A stretch of DNA of 64,000 nt from an uncultured Ruminiclostridium sp. (GCA_910588335.1 CAJUQV010000002.1:127873-191872); one strand, 5' to 3'. Shown: positions 17,869 through 27,061, counted from the stretch's first letter. The notes: a model not told the origin generated them from the letters alone. Numbers and translations are program-made.

Positions 17869-18477
17869 ATGTCTGACAGAAGAAAAACAAAGGTTATCGG
17901 CCTTACGGGAATGTCCGGAGCGGGAAAGTCCACTGCCTGTAAATTATTTCAGGAAGCGGGATTCTATATAATAGACTGCGACGGGATATGCCGCGAGTTA
18001 GTGAAAAAGGGAACGCCTTGTCTTAAAGAAATCGTTTCAGGATTCGGGAGTGGGATTCTCACCGCCGAAGGCGAATTAAACCGAGGGCTTATGGGAAAAA
18101 TAATTTTTTCGGATCCGAATAAGCGAATAAAACTTAACGGAATTATGTATCCCTATGTTTCATATAGTGTTATAAAGCAAATAATTTTTTCCAATTCGGA
18201 ATACACAGTGCTAGACGCTCCCACACTTTTTGAAAGCGGGCTAGAGAATATATGTGAAAAAATAGTCAGCGTAGCGGCGGATAAAGAGGTTCTTATAAAC
18301 CGAATAACCGTTCGCGACGGAATAACACGAGAAGAAGCGAAAAATCGCCTTGATTCTCAGTATGACGCGGATTTTTTCAGGGAGAAATCTGATATGCTGA
18401 TTATGAATAACGGTTCCGAGGAAGAACTTTCACGGAAAATAAATAAAACAATATGTCTGATAAAGGAAGGGAAATGA
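17869..18477 (+). CDS. coaE: CoaE, dephospho-CoA kinase
   Basis: CoaE phosphorylates dephospho-CoA, the last step of coenzyme A synthesis. The 202-residue P-loop kinase has GLTGMSGAGKSTACKLFQ (Walker A), the D-x-D-type IIDCDGICRELV substrate motif, PTLFESGLE and the lid NRITVRDGITREEAKNRL. The start lies 1 base after the Sua5 gene. Its stop overlaps the next gene's start in an ATGA arrangement. Confidence 0.95.
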   Translation: MSDRRKTKVIGLTGMSGAGKSTACKLFQEAGFYIIDCDGICRELVKKGTPCLKEIVSGFGSGILTAEGELNRGLMGKIIFSDPNKRIKLNGIMYPYVSYSVIKQIIFSNSEYTVLDAPTLFESGLENICEKIVSVAADKEVLINRITVRDGITREEAKNRLDSQYDADFFREKSDMLIMNNGSEEELSRKINKTICLIKEGK

Positions 18478-19100
18478 GAGCGGAATATAAACCATCTCAC
18501 AGGAGTAAAAGAAAAAACGGAAGATATATTTTTGTTGTCACATCGCTTATCCTGATAATAGCGCTGCTTTTTGGGAACGCAGCTTACAGGGCGGCAAAGG
18601 AAAAGTATCTTTTGTATAATTACCCCTTAAAATATGAGGAATATGTTGAAAAATATTCCAAAGAAAACGGTGTTGATAAATTTTTAATATATGCAATAAT
18701 AAAGACGGAGAGCAATTTTAACAGCGATGCTGTCTCAAATGTGGGTGCAAGAGGTCTTATGCAGATAATGGACGAGACCTTTCAGTGGGTACGTTACAGG
18801 CTCAACGACAGTGACGAAACGAAATACGGAACAATGTTTGATCCCGAACAGAATATCCGCTACGGTTCTTATCTTATCGGTTATCTTCTGAATTATTTCG
18901 GTTCGATGGACGAAGCAGTATGCGCTTATCACGCGGGGGCGGGAAGCGTGGATTCATGGCTTCAAAATTCAAAGTACAGCAAGGACGGAAAAACATTGGA
19001 TACGGTACCTGCGTCGGATACAAAGCACTATCTTAATAAAATAAAAGATGCGCTTAAAAAATATCAAAAAATATACACGGAGGACAACAAAAATGCCTAA
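18474..19100 (+). CDS. Lytic transglycosylase (SLT domain), membrane-anchored
   Basis: A 208-residue peptidoglycan-cleaving enzyme. The N-terminus is basic (YKPSHRSKRKNGR) followed by one membrane anchor (FVVTSLILIIALLFGNAAY), so the enzyme faces outward. The SLT domain has the catalytic Glu in AIIKTESNFNSDAVS, GARGLMQIMDETF and the AYHAGAGSV motif near residue 155. I choose the ATG at 18474 (RBS AAGGAAGG), which overlaps the coaE stop by 4 bases. It overlaps the next gene by 8 bases. Confidence 0.88.
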   Translation: MRAEYKPSHRSKRKNGRYIFVVTSLILIIALLFGNAAYRAAKEKYLLYNYPLKYEEYVEKYSKENGVDKFLIYAIIKTESNFNSDAVSNVGARGLMQIMDETFQWVRYRLNDSDETKYGTMFDPEQNIRYGSYLIGYLLNYFGSMDEAVCAYHAGAGSVDSWLQNSKYSKDGKTLDTVPASDTKHYLNKIKDALKKYQKIYTEDNKNA

Positions 19101-20502
19101 CGAAAAGGAAACAAGCAAAGCAAAGGAACTTCAGGAAAAGCTGTTCATGAAAAAGAAAAATTCGGGTCTGATTATGTCGGAAACCGAGCTTGAAACGGCG
19201 GACAAATTCTGCGACGGCTACAAAAGATTTCTTGATGACGGAAAAACCGAGAGAGAGGCCGTAAAGGCAGCGATTGCCCTTGCCGAAAAGGCGGGTTTTT
19301 CCGAATTTGACAGCGGAAAAAAGTACGGCGCGGGAGACAAGGTTTATATGAATAACCGCGGCAAGGCTCTTATTCTTTCCATAATCGGAAAAGAGGATAT
19401 CGAAAAGGGCGTAAATATACTTGCGGCTCATATTGATTCTCCAAGACTTGATCTTAAACAGAATCCTCTTTATGAAGACGCGGAAATGGCCTTTTTCAAA
19501 ACCCACTATTACGGCGGTATAAAGAAATATCAGTGGCCCACCGTTCCTCTGGCGCTTCACGGCGTTATCATTAAGAAAAACGGTGAGACTATTGAAGTGA
19601 AGATAGGCGAGGACGATAACGATCCGGTATTTGTTGTTACCGACCTTCTCCCTCATCTCGCCGAAGAGCAGATGAAGCGCACCGCGCCTAAGATCATAAC
19701 CGGCGAGGAGCTTAATATCCTTATAGGTTCGAGACCGTTCAGGGACGATAAGGAAAGCGATCTGGTCAAGCTCAATATAATGAACATTCTTTTTGAAAAA
19801 TACGGTATTGTTGAAGAGGACTTTCTTTCGGCGGAGCTGGAAGCCGTTCCCGCCGTGAAAGCCAGAGATGTGGGCTTTGACAGAAGCCTTGTGGGCGCTT
19901 ACGGACAGGATGACAGAGTTTGCGGATATACCGCGCTTATGGCCACATTAGATCAGAAGGACGTTCCCGCAAAAACCGTTGTGACCGTGCTTACCGATAA
20001 GGAGGAAACAGGCAGCGACGGAAACACCGGGCTTCAGTCCTCATACCTTGAATACTTTATCTGCGACTTGGCGGAAGCCGCGGGCAAAAACGGCAGACAT
20101 GTGCTGTCCGCTTCAAAGTGCCTTTCCGCCGACGTAAACGCAGGCTTTGACCCTTCCTTCCCGGATGTTCTGGAAAAGAAAAACTGCGCTTTTGTCGGAA
20201 AGGGTACCTGCCTTACGAAATTTACCGGGTCGAGAGGCAAGAACGGTACTAGCGACGCTTCCGCAGAGTTTGTGGGTTATGTGAGAAGCATTTTTGATAA
20301 AAACGGCATAATCTGGCAGACCGGCGAGCTTGGAAAGGTTGATCTGGGCGGCGGTGGTACCGTGGCTAAATATATAGCCAATCTTGACGTTGACACAATA
20401 GACCTTGGTGTTCCCGTTCTTTCTATGCACGCTCCCTTTGAAATTACCTCAAAAAACGACGTATATATGACTTATAAGGCTTTTGCGGCGTTTATCAAGT
20501 AA
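19093..20502 (+). CDS. M18 family aminopeptidase
   Basis: A 469-residue dinuclear-zinc aminopeptidase of the M18 (aspartyl aminopeptidase) family. Metal ligands and catalytic residues are visible in LAAHIDSPRLDLK, GAYGQDDRVCGYTAL, VTVLTDKEETGSDGNTGL, SADVNAGFDPSF and VLSMHAPFEITSKNDVY. It is a cytoplasmic peptide-recycling enzyme. I choose the ATG at 19093 (RBS GGAGGA), which overlaps the transglycosylase by 8 bases; an in-frame upstream codon at 19048 lies too deep in the previous gene. Confidence 0.92.
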   Translation: MPNEKETSKAKELQEKLFMKKKNSGLIMSETELETADKFCDGYKRFLDDGKTEREAVKAAIALAEKAGFSEFDSGKKYGAGDKVYMNNRGKALILSIIGKEDIEKGVNILAAHIDSPRLDLKQNPLYEDAEMAFFKTHYYGGIKKYQWPTVPLALHGVIIKKNGETIEVKIGEDDNDPVFVVTDLLPHLAEEQMKRTAPKIITGEELNILIGSRPFRDDKESDLVKLNIMNILFEKYGIVEEDFLSAELEAVPAVKARDVGFDRSLVGAYGQDDRVCGYTALMATLDQKDVPAKTVVTVLTDKEETGSDGNTGLQSSYLEYFICDLAEAAGKNGRHVLSASKCLSADVNAGFDPSFPDVLEKKNCAFVGKGTCLTKFTGSRGKNGTSDASAEFVGYVRSIFDKNGIIWQTGELGKVDLGGGGTVAKYIANLDVDTIDLGVPVLSMHAPFEITSKNDVYMTYKAFAAFIK

Positions 20503-20538
20503 AAGGTTTCTCTTTTTAAAATAGCTTGTCTAATCACG

Positions 20539-20573
20539 CCTTAATTATCATAAACATATTATGATAATTAAGG
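20539..20573 (+). promoter_or_regulatory. Long hairpin overlapping the yunB RBS
   Basis: CCTTAATTATCATA (20539-20552) and TATGATAATTAAGG (20560-20573) form a perfect 14-bp stem with a 7-base loop. The right arm contains the AAGG of the AAGGTGG RBS for the next gene (start at 20584), so the fold would occlude ribosome binding. As DNA it could instead be an operator. Confidence 0.5.
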
Positions 20574-20583
20574 TGGTGATTTT

Positions 20584-21264
20584 ATGGCAAGGTATAGATC
20601 CCCTAAACGGCATAAGCTTGGGCTTAAACTTATCGCCTTTGCTTTACTGATTATAGGTGTTCTGATTCTCATCGATATGCGGGTAAGACCCATTATAGAA
20701 AAGACAACCATATATCAAAGTAAGATATTGGCGACCAGAATTATAAACGACGCGGTTTATAACGAACTGGCAAACGAGGATTTCGGTTACAGTGAACTGG
20801 TAACTGTGGTTTATAATGATAATGGCGCCATAACCTCAATTGAGAGCAATATGGTAAATATCAACAGACTCAAGGCCAAGATCACCAAAAGCGTCAACGA
20901 TGAGCTTGAATATCTGGATTCACAGGATCTGAGCATTTCCTTGGGCACTATATCGGGTTTTTCCTCATTTTACAATCAGGGTCCTCTTATTCCCGTAACA
21001 GTACGCCCGGAAGGATATGCCGAAACCTCGTTAATAAGCGCCTTTGAAAGTGCCGGGATAAATCAGACGCTGCACAGAATATTGGTGGAAATAAACGTTG
21101 ATATTTCCGCGATAATTCCGGGATACACTGCCTCCGCTGTCATAGAGACACAATTCATTGTTGCGGAAACGGTTATAGTGGGAAGCGTTCCCGACAGTTA
21201 CACTCATGTTATTACGGGTAGTGAAGATCTTATAGGAACAATAAACGATTACGGCAGTCCTTAA
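20584..21264 (+). CDS. yunB: YunB-like sporulation protein
   Basis: A 226-residue protein matching YunB, which in B. subtilis is a sigma-E-dependent mother-cell protein needed for normal spores. Features are one N-terminal membrane anchor (LKLIAFALLIIGVLILIDM), the segment ILATRIINDAVYNELANE, NMVNINRLKAKITKSVN and the C-terminal IETQFIVAETVIVGSVPDSY. Its RBS is inside a perfect hairpin. ligA follows after 21 bases. Confidence 0.85.
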   Translation: MARYRSPKRHKLGLKLIAFALLIIGVLILIDMRVRPIIEKTTIYQSKILATRIINDAVYNELANEDFGYSELVTVVYNDNGAITSIESNMVNINRLKAKITKSVNDELEYLDSQDLSISLGTISGFSSFYNQGPLIPVTVRPEGYAETSLISAFESAGINQTLHRILVEINVDISAIIPGYTASAVIETQFIVAETVIVGSVPDSYTHVITGSEDLIGTINDYGSP

Positions 21265-21285
21265 AACCTACAGGGAGGATACCAA

Positions 21286-23283
21286 ATGGAAAACATCATT
21301 GATTTCAAAACGGCTAAGGTAAGACATACAGAGCTTTCCGAGGAAATAGAAAAGCATAATTATTCCTATTATGTGCTGGACAATCCGACAGTAGACGATT
21401 ATCAATATGACGCTCTTATGCAAGAGCTTTGCGCGTTGGAAAAAGAGTATCCGGAGCTGGTAACCCCCCATTCTCCGTCACAGAGGGTTGGCGGCTTTGC
21501 CGAAAGCAGTTTTGAAAAGGTGCCTCACGCAGTACAAATGGGCTCGCTTCAAGACGTTTTCAGCGTCGGCGAGCTGAGAGATTTTGATGCAAGAGTAAGA
21601 CAGGCTCTCAGCGTTCCGCCCACCTATATAGTTGAACCTAAAATCGACGGATTGTCTGTTTCTCTTGAATATCGTGACGGCTTGTTCTTAAGAGGCTCGA
21701 CAAGAGGCGACGGCTTTATCGGCGAGGATATTACGGAAAATCTCCGCACAATAAAAAGCATACCTATGAAATTAAATGAATCTGTTCCTTTTATAGAAGT
21801 AAGGGGAGAGGTTTATATGCCCAGGAAAAGCTTTGAAAAGCTTATTCAAAGACAGGAAATCAACGGAGAAGTTCCCGCGAAAAATCCGCGCAACGCTGCC
21901 GCCGGCTCTCTTAGGCAAAAGGACAGCAAGATAACGGCGCAAAGAGAATTGGATATTTTTATTTTCAATATACAGCAAGTGGAAGGAAAAGAGCTTGTTT
22001 CCCATAAGCAATCTCTTGAATATATGAAAAAATTGGGATTTAAGGTAATAGACGGTTACGAGGAATTTTGCGATATTGAAAATGCAATAGAAAAAATATC
22101 CGCTATCGGCGAAAACAGAGGAAAGTTGGCTTACGATATCGATGGAGCGGTTATCAAGGTAGACGATTTTAAGGACAGAAACGTTCTGGGCGCAACCTCA
22201 AAAGTCCCTAAATGGGCGGTAGCGTTTAAGTATCCGCCGGAGGAAAAGGAAACAACGCTGAAAAACATTGAGATAAATGTGGGAAGAACAGGTGCCTTGA
22301 CTCCCGTAGCGCTGTTTGATCCAATCACCTTGGCGGGCACCTCCGTTTCAAGGGCCACCCTGCATAATCAAGATATCATAACCGATCTTGACGTGAGACT
22401 CGGTGATACGATAATCGTCAGAAAAGCGGGGGAGATAATCCCGGAGGTTGTAAGAGTAAAGGAGCATTCCGAAGGCTCAGAGCCGTATTTTATTCCTATG
22501 GTTTGTCCCGCCTGCGGCGCCGAAGCGGTGCGCGACGAAGACGAAGCTGTAATACGTTGTCCCAATATAGACTGTCCCGCCCAACTTTTACGCAATATTA
22601 TTCACTTTGCCTCAAGAAATGCCATGAATATTGAAGGGCTTGGCAGCGCCAACGTCGAACTGCTTGTGAATCACGGCCTTGTAAAGACCGTAGCGGATCT
22701 TTATGCCTTAACTTTGGCGGATATATTAACTTTGCCGGGTTTCAAGGAAAAGTCGGCGGGAAATCTCATCAGCGCTATTAAAAAATCCAAGGAAAACGAG
22801 CTGGACAGGCTTTTATTTGCTTTAGGCATAAAGGGTATAGGTCAGCGATCTGCTTCGCTTTTATGCGAACGTTTCCCCTCCATGGAAAAGCTTATGTCCG
22901 CAAGCCGCGAGGATATTGTCGCCATAGACAATTTTGGTGATATTTTAGCCGAAAATGTATATAACGCTATGAGAGAGCCTCATCGGATTGCCTTAATAGA
23001 GCGGTTAAAGAACTTCGGTCTTAATATGAGCTATACCGTAAAGGAAACGGGCAAAAAGCTTGACGGCTTAAAGTTTGTTTTAACGGGCACATTGCCCACA
23101 ATGACCAGAGATGAAGCCAAGGCGCTTATTGAAAGCAACGGCGGAAAATGTATCGGTTCGGTTTCCTCAAAGACAAATTACGTTCTTGCGGGAGAGGAAG
23201 CAGGGAGTAAGCTCACTAAAGCGCAGCAATTAGGAGTAGCGGTAATAACCGAGGAAGAGCTGTTGGCAATGCTCTCCCAATAA
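21286..23283 (+). CDS. ligA: LigA, NAD-dependent DNA ligase
   Basis: LigA seals nicks during replication and repair using NAD+. The 665-residue protein has the full domain order: Ia domain (YYVLDNPTVDDYQYDALM), adenylation domain with the active-site Lys in VEPKIDGLSVSLEY (about residue 120), OB fold, a four-Cys zinc finger (CPACGAEAV ... RCPNIDCPAQ), helix-hairpin-helix repeats and a C-terminal BRCT domain (LKFVLTGTLPTMTRDEA). It has a strong RBS (GGGAGG) and a bidirectional terminator after it. Confidence 0.97.
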   Translation: MENIIDFKTAKVRHTELSEEIEKHNYSYYVLDNPTVDDYQYDALMQELCALEKEYPELVTPHSPSQRVGGFAESSFEKVPHAVQMGSLQDVFSVGELRDFDARVRQALSVPPTYIVEPKIDGLSVSLEYRDGLFLRGSTRGDGFIGEDITENLRTIKSIPMKLNESVPFIEVRGEVYMPRKSFEKLIQRQEINGEVPAKNPRNAAAGSLRQKDSKITAQRELDIFIFNIQQVEGKELVSHKQSLEYMKKLGFKVIDGYEEFCDIENAIEKISAIGENRGKLAYDIDGAVIKVDDFKDRNVLGATSKVPKWAVAFKYPPEEKETTLKNIEINVGRTGALTPVALFDPITLAGTSVSRATLHNQDIITDLDVRLGDTIIVRKAGEIIPEVVRVKEHSEGSEPYFIPMVCPACGAEAVRDEDEAVIRCPNIDCPAQLLRNIIHFASRNAMNIEGLGSANVELLVNHGLVKTVADLYALTLADILTLPGFKEKSAGNLISAIKKSKENELDRLLFALGIKGIGQRSASLLCERFPSMEKLMSASREDIVAIDNFGDILAENVYNAMREPHRIALIERLKNFGLNMSYTVKETGKKLDGLKFVLTGTLPTMTRDEAKALIESNGGKCIGSVSSKTNYVLAGEEAGSKLTKAQQLGVAVITEEELLAMLSQ

Positions 23284-23297
23284 AAACAATAAAAAAG

Positions 23298-23336
23298 CCG
23301 TACGAAAAACCTGAAGCTTTTTGTACGGTATTTTTT
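23298..23336. terminator. Bidirectional rho-independent terminator, ligA / znuB
   Basis: CCGTACGAAAAA (23298-23309) pairs with TTTTTGTACGG (23318-23328), followed on the plus strand by TATTTTTTG. On the minus strand the stem is followed by GGCTTTTTT, so it can end both ligA and the convergent znu operon. Confidence 0.85.
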
Positions 23337-23344
23337 GTTAACGA

Positions 23345-24169
23345 TTATCTTGACGCTGCCGTTCGTATCCTTCCCACCGCAGCGCACAAAAGAAACGCCG
23401 TCAGATTTGTTATAACTATACAGGCCCCCGTCGGCACCGGGATATAAAAAGTAACGAACAGACCGACGATAAAACATACAATTGAAATTATAACCGACGC
23501 CAATGTCACACCTCTGTAGCTTTTGCATATCCTCATAGCGCTAAGAGAAGGGAATATCACCAGTCCCGATATCAGCAGCGCACCCATAAGGCGCATACCC
23601 ACAACTATCACAACGGCGGTAAGCAAAGCTATAAGCGCGTTGTAGAGATTTGTTTTTATTCCGGTAGCCTTGGAAAAGCTTTCGTCAAAAGTGACGGCGA
23701 AAATTTTGTTGTAAAACAGCACATAAAGTATTATTACCAGAAGAGAGGAAATTACGCTCAATACCACGTCCTCTGACTGCAAAGCCAAAATGCTTCCGAA
23801 CATATAACTGTTTACGTCTATGCTCACCTCAAACAGAGATACAACTATCATTCCCAAGGACAGCGCACTGCACGAGATTATCGCTATAAGAGCATCGCCC
23901 TTCATTTTACTGTTCTGACTCAGTCTCAGAAGAAAAAACGCGGCGGCAACCACAACGGGTATCGCAACTTGAAGAGGAGCCAGATTCAGCGCCGCCGCCA
24001 AAGCAAGCGCTCCGTAGCCCACATGGCTCAGTCCGTCTCCTATCATTGAGTATCGTTTAAGCACGAGGCTTGTACCCAGAAGGGAAGCGCAGAGGGAAAC
24101 CAGTATTCCCACCGCCAACGCTCTTGATATAAAGCCAAAGGACAGCATTTCAGCAAGAATACCCATCAT
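23345..24169 (-). CDS. ZnuB/MntB-type metal ABC transporter permease
   Basis: A 274-residue membrane protein with about eight hydrophobic segments, matching the ABC-3 family of Zn/Mn permeases: LVLKRYSMIGDGLSHVGYGAL, DVVLSVISSLLVIILYVLFY, ATGIKTNLYNALIALLTAVV and GALLISGLVIFPSLSAMRIC. It forms the channel of the importer with the ATPase encoded directly upstream, which it overlaps by 20 bases. Zinc is the likelier substrate given the Zur-type regulator, but Mn cannot be excluded. Confidence 0.9.
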   Translation of the reverse strand: MMGILAEMLSFGFISRALAVGILVSLCASLLGTSLVLKRYSMIGDGLSHVGYGALALAAALNLAPLQVAIPVVVAAAFFLLRLSQNSKMKGDALIAIISCSALSLGMIVVSLFEVSIDVNSYMFGSILALQSEDVVLSVISSLLVIILYVLFYNKIFAVTFDESFSKATGIKTNLYNALIALLTAVVIVVGMRLMGALLISGLVIFPSLSAMRICKSYRGVTLASVIISIVCFIVGLFVTFYIPVPTGACIVITNLTAFLLCAAVGRIRTAASR

Positions 24170-24869
24170 GTTTTTTTCCTCCGCTCATTTCTTTGTAAAA
24201 ATCGGTTTCTAAATATTCCTCAGCCGTTCCGAAAAAAGAGCTGTCGGAGGAAATATGAAGCACCTTATTGGCGTATTTCAGCGTATTTGAAATATCGTGA
24301 GTTATCATTATTATCGTAACGTTGTGAACTGTGTTAAGATGGCTTACAAGGTCGTACAATTCTGCCGTCACCACCGCGTCAAGTCCGGTTACAGGCTCGT
24401 CAAGAAGCAAAAGTTTGTCCGTGGCGCACAGCGCTCTTGCTATAAGTACCCTCTGTTGCTGTCCTCCCGAAAGATCACGAAAGCTTTTCTTGCATATTTT
24501 ATCTAAATGCAGATGCCTAATACATTTTTCCGCCGTCTCCCTTTGCGCTTTGGTGTAAAACAGGCTGAATCCGCCCGCTCCTATGCAGCCCGACAGTATA
24601 ACTTCCTTTACCGTAGCGGGAAAGTCCTTTTGTATAACATTCTGCTGCGGAAGATATCCTATTTCACGGGGAGTAATGCCGTTAAAGCTTATTTTACCGG
24701 AGTAAGGAGCTTTGAGTCCCAGAAGCCCTTTTATAAGCGTGCTCTTTCCGGAGCCGTTTTCACCTATAATGAGCATATAATCTCCGATTTCAAGGGAAAA
24801 GGAAATATTGTCAAATGCCGATACGCCTTCATATGACATTGTGAGCTTTTCACATTCAATCAGTTTCAA
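24150..24869 (-). CDS. ZnuC-type metal ABC transporter ATPase
   Basis: A 239-residue ABC ATPase: Walker A GENGSGKSTLIKGLLG (near residue 37), Q-loop GYLPQQNV, signature DLSGGQQQRVLIARAL, Walker B KLLLLDEPVTGLD and H-loop ITHDISNTL. It belongs with the ZnuC/MntB-type metal importers. The start is TTG at 24869, 2 bases after the stop of the binding-protein gene, with AGGCGGA as RBS inside that gene's end. It overlaps the permease gene by 20 bases. Confidence 0.92.
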   Translation of the reverse strand: MKLIECEKLTMSYEGVSAFDNISFSLEIGDYMLIIGENGSGKSTLIKGLLGLKAPYSGKISFNGITPREIGYLPQQNVIQKDFPATVKEVILSGCIGAGGFSLFYTKAQRETAEKCIRHLHLDKICKKSFRDLSGGQQQRVLIARALCATDKLLLLDEPVTGLDAVVTAELYDLVSHLNTVHNVTIIMITHDISNTLKYANKVLHISSDSSFFGTAEEYLETDFYKEMSGGKKHDGYSC

Positions 24870-24871
24870 GC

Positions 24872-25855
24872 TTATTGTCCGCCTTTCTTATTAAGTCCTT
24901 TTTTCAGATTTTCAAGATTTTGTTCCATAAGGGACATATAAGTAACCCCTCCTTCAAATTCTTTTTTTGAAACCGTATGGCAGGAATGTAACAGAAGTGT
25001 TTGCGCACCTGTTTCGTCTGCTACCGTATCCGCAATTCTTCGTGCGCTGAATTCTATATAATAAACGGAGGGAAGCTCGTTTTCCGTCACCTTTTTTATC
25101 AGAAACAGCATAGTGTTTGCGCTGACGTCGGAATCGGTGCTGCAACCGGGAAAGGCGGCATAATACTTAAGACCGTAATCGTCGAAAAGATATCTGAAAG
25201 GGAATCGGTCGCCGAAAACAACGGTCTTGGTTTCCGCTTCTTCCGCCGCGCTTTGATATTTCTGGTCAAGCTCACGAAGTTTTTCCGTATAAAGCTCGGT
25301 GTTTTCTCTGTAAAAATCCGCGTTTTCCTTATCAATACAGCTAATAGCTCCGCAAATTTCCTCCGCTATAAGACAGGCGTTTTTAATCGAGGTCCAGACA
25401 TGCTCGTCGTATTCGATCTCTTCTTTCTCTTCGCCGCCCGTCAAAGAAAGCTTTTCCCCCCGCATTCCATTGATTATTTCCTCCTCCTTCAGCCTATCCC
25501 CGACACACTCCATAAGGCTTATAACAGTTATATTTTCCGTGTCAATCGTTTTGAGTACGGAATTATACCAGATATCTGACTCGCCGCCCGCGCAAATAAA
25601 GACATCGCATTCGGATACAGCTTTAATATCCTGAGGGGTAGGTTCATAAGAATGGCTTTCCCCTCCGGGAGTGGTGAGCATTTTAAGTTTTATTCTGTCT
25701 CCGCCTATCTGCCTCGCAAAATCGTACTGCGGAAAAATAGTGGCGACAACGCTGATTCTTTCATCTTCCGATTTAGCTTTAGAAGAATCACAGGAGGAAA
25801 ACAGGAAAACAATTACCACAAAAAGCGTAAAAAAAATAAGATTTTTTTTATTCAT
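24872..25855 (-). CDS. ZnuA/AdcA-type metal-binding lipoprotein
   Basis: A 327-residue solute-binding protein (cluster A-1). The signal peptide ends in a lipobox (VIVFLFSSCDSSK), so it is lipid-anchored outside the membrane. Metal-site residues include His in TTPGGESHSYEPTPQD and in YDEHVWTSIKNA, and Asp/His near ATQTLLLHSCH; the His-rich zinc loop seen in many ZnuA proteins is replaced by an acidic stretch (GGEEKEEIEYDE). I start at the ATG at 25855, which overlaps the last codons of the regulator gene; a longer upstream frame lacks a signal peptide. Confidence 0.9.
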   Translation of the reverse strand: MNKKNLIFFTLFVVIVFLFSSCDSSKAKSEDERISVVATIFPQYDFARQIGGDRIKLKMLTTPGGESHSYEPTPQDIKAVSECDVFICAGGESDIWYNSVLKTIDTENITVISLMECVGDRLKEEEIINGMRGEKLSLTGGEEKEEIEYDEHVWTSIKNACLIAEEICGAISCIDKENADFYRENTELYTEKLRELDQKYQSAAEEAETKTVVFGDRFPFRYLFDDYGLKYYAAFPGCSTDSDVSANTMLFLIKKVTENELPSVYYIEFSARRIADTVADETGAQTLLLHSCHTVSKKEFEGGVTYMSLMEQNLENLKKGLNKKGGQ

Positions 25856-26264
25856 GGCCACAGTCCCCGCATATACCGTACAGCACCGTCTTGGTGTTGT
25901 CCACCGTAAACCTGTGGTGTTCGAAAACATGCCGCTCTATATCCTTAATGTAGTCGCATTCAAGATGTATAAGCCTTCCGCAGCGGGTGCATTTCAGATG
26001 AAAATGGCTGACGCAGTCTCCGTCTTCGTCAATATATTGATAACAGGCGCTTTTTCCGTCGTCGGAGATGTATTTTCTTACCCTGCCTTCCTCCATAAGC
26101 TTTTCCAAAGTGCGGTAAACGGTGGACTTGCCTATTTCAACGCCGTTTTTTTTAAGCTTCTCCCGTATTTCGTCTGCCGTCATGTGTTTATCGCGGTTTA
26201 AGGCTATACATTCCATCACCTGCAATCGCTGCCTTGTTATATAAGATTTTTGCTCTTTCATCAT
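25848..26264 (-). CDS. Fur-family metalloregulator (Zur-like)
   Basis: A 138-residue Fur-family repressor. The winged helix has YITRQRLQVMECIAL, MTADEIREKLKKNG and IGKSTVYRTLEKLMEEG, and the metal domain has CVSHFHLKCTRCGRLIHLEC and a C-terminal CGDCG, giving the two C-x-x-C structural zinc motifs. Being first in a four-gene operon with a metal importer, it is probably a zinc sensor that represses its own operon. The start ATG is at 26264 (RBS AAAGG); the next codon is also ATG. Confidence 0.9.
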   Translation of the reverse strand: MMKEQKSYITRQRLQVMECIALNRDKHMTADEIREKLKKNGVEIGKSTVYRTLEKLMEEGRVRKYISDDGKSACYQYIDEDGDCVSHFHLKCTRCGRLIHLECDYIKDIERHVFEHHRFTVDNTKTVLYGICGDCGHE

Positions 26265-26303
26265 ATTAGCCTTTCTTTTCGCCGAATATTGCCGCAGTTT
26301 TAT

Positions 26304-26400
26304 ACTAATCTTTGGTCAAGGTATAGACAAATAATATATAACCAAAGATTAGTACTTAGGGTGCAATCTTTAGTCAAGTCTACAACTTGACTAAAGATTG
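26304..26400. promoter_or_regulatory. Two related long inverted repeats upstream of the zur-znu operon
   Basis: ACTAATCTTTGGT (26304-26316) and ACCAAAGATTAGT (26341-26353) are perfect inverse copies 24 bases apart. CAATCTTTAGTCAAGT (26364-26379) and ACTTGACTAAAGATTG (26385-26400) are another perfect 16-bp pair with a 5-base loop. The two share AATCTTT-R-GTCAAG. They lie in the divergent gap between the Fur-family gene and ogt, so they are either operators or 5' RNA hairpins of the minus-strand operon. Confidence 0.6.
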
Positions 26401-26504
26401 ATGTTACATAATCAAAATTGAAATTGAAACTCAATTTCATATTATACATTAAAAACCTTTTTTTGTCAATAGCTGATATAAATGCGCGGAAAGGAAAAAA
26501 CATT

Positions 26505-27011
26505 ATGGAATATATTCATCGCTTTAAATCACCGCTGGGAGGAATAACTATGTCAAGCGACGGAAAAGCTTTGACAGGTCTGTGGTTTGACGGTCAGAAA
26601 TACTTTGGTGCCACTTTATCCGAAAATCCAAAGGAAGAGCTTCTTCCCGTATTTGAACTTACCGATAAATGGCTGAAAATTTTTTTTGGGGGAGCAAATC
26701 CTTGTTTTACCCCGCCGCTGATTGTAAAATCCACTCCATTTCGCAAATCCGTATGTGAAATAATGCTTTCCATACCTTACGGCGGTACGATGACCTACGG
26801 TGAAATTGCAAAAAAGATAGCAGAAGAAAAGGGAACTGCGAAAATGTCTTCAAGAGCGGTAGGCGGCGCGGTGGGACACAATCCCATATCGCTTATCATA
26901 CCTTGTCACAGAGTTATCGGGGCTGACGGAAGTCTTACGGGTTACGCGGGAGGAATTGAGAGAAAAATAAAGCTGCTTTCTTTGGAAAAAGCGGGTATGT
27001 GTAAAGATTAG
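26505..27011 (+). CDS. ogt: Methylated-DNA-protein cysteine methyltransferase
   Basis: This suicide enzyme removes methyl groups from O6-methylguanine. The 168-residue protein has the helix-turn-helix region (IPYGGTMTYGEIAKKI), ASRAVGGAVGHNPISLI-type segment and the active site IPCHRVIGADGSLTGYAGG with the acceptor Cys. It lacks the Ada N-terminal domain, so it is Ogt-like. I start at 26505 (RBS AAAGGA); an upstream in-frame codon near 26418 would add a stretch in the regulatory region. Confidence 0.93.
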   Translation: MEYIHRFKSPLGGITMSSDGKALTGLWFDGQKYFGATLSENPKEELLPVFELTDKWLKIFFGGANPCFTPPLIVKSTPFRKSVCEIMLSIPYGGTMTYGEIAKKIAEEKGTAKMSSRAVGGAVGHNPISLIIPCHRVIGADGSLTGYAGGIERKIKLLSLEKAGMCKD

Positions 27012-27061
27012 GGCGCACATGATACCAATTCTTTTTTAAACTATTAGCAATATCGAAATCA

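Noticed and set aside
25671..26201. A 176-codon plus-strand frame opposite the znuA/zur genes
   Set aside because: It lies antisense to two well-supported genes and has no recognisable motifs.
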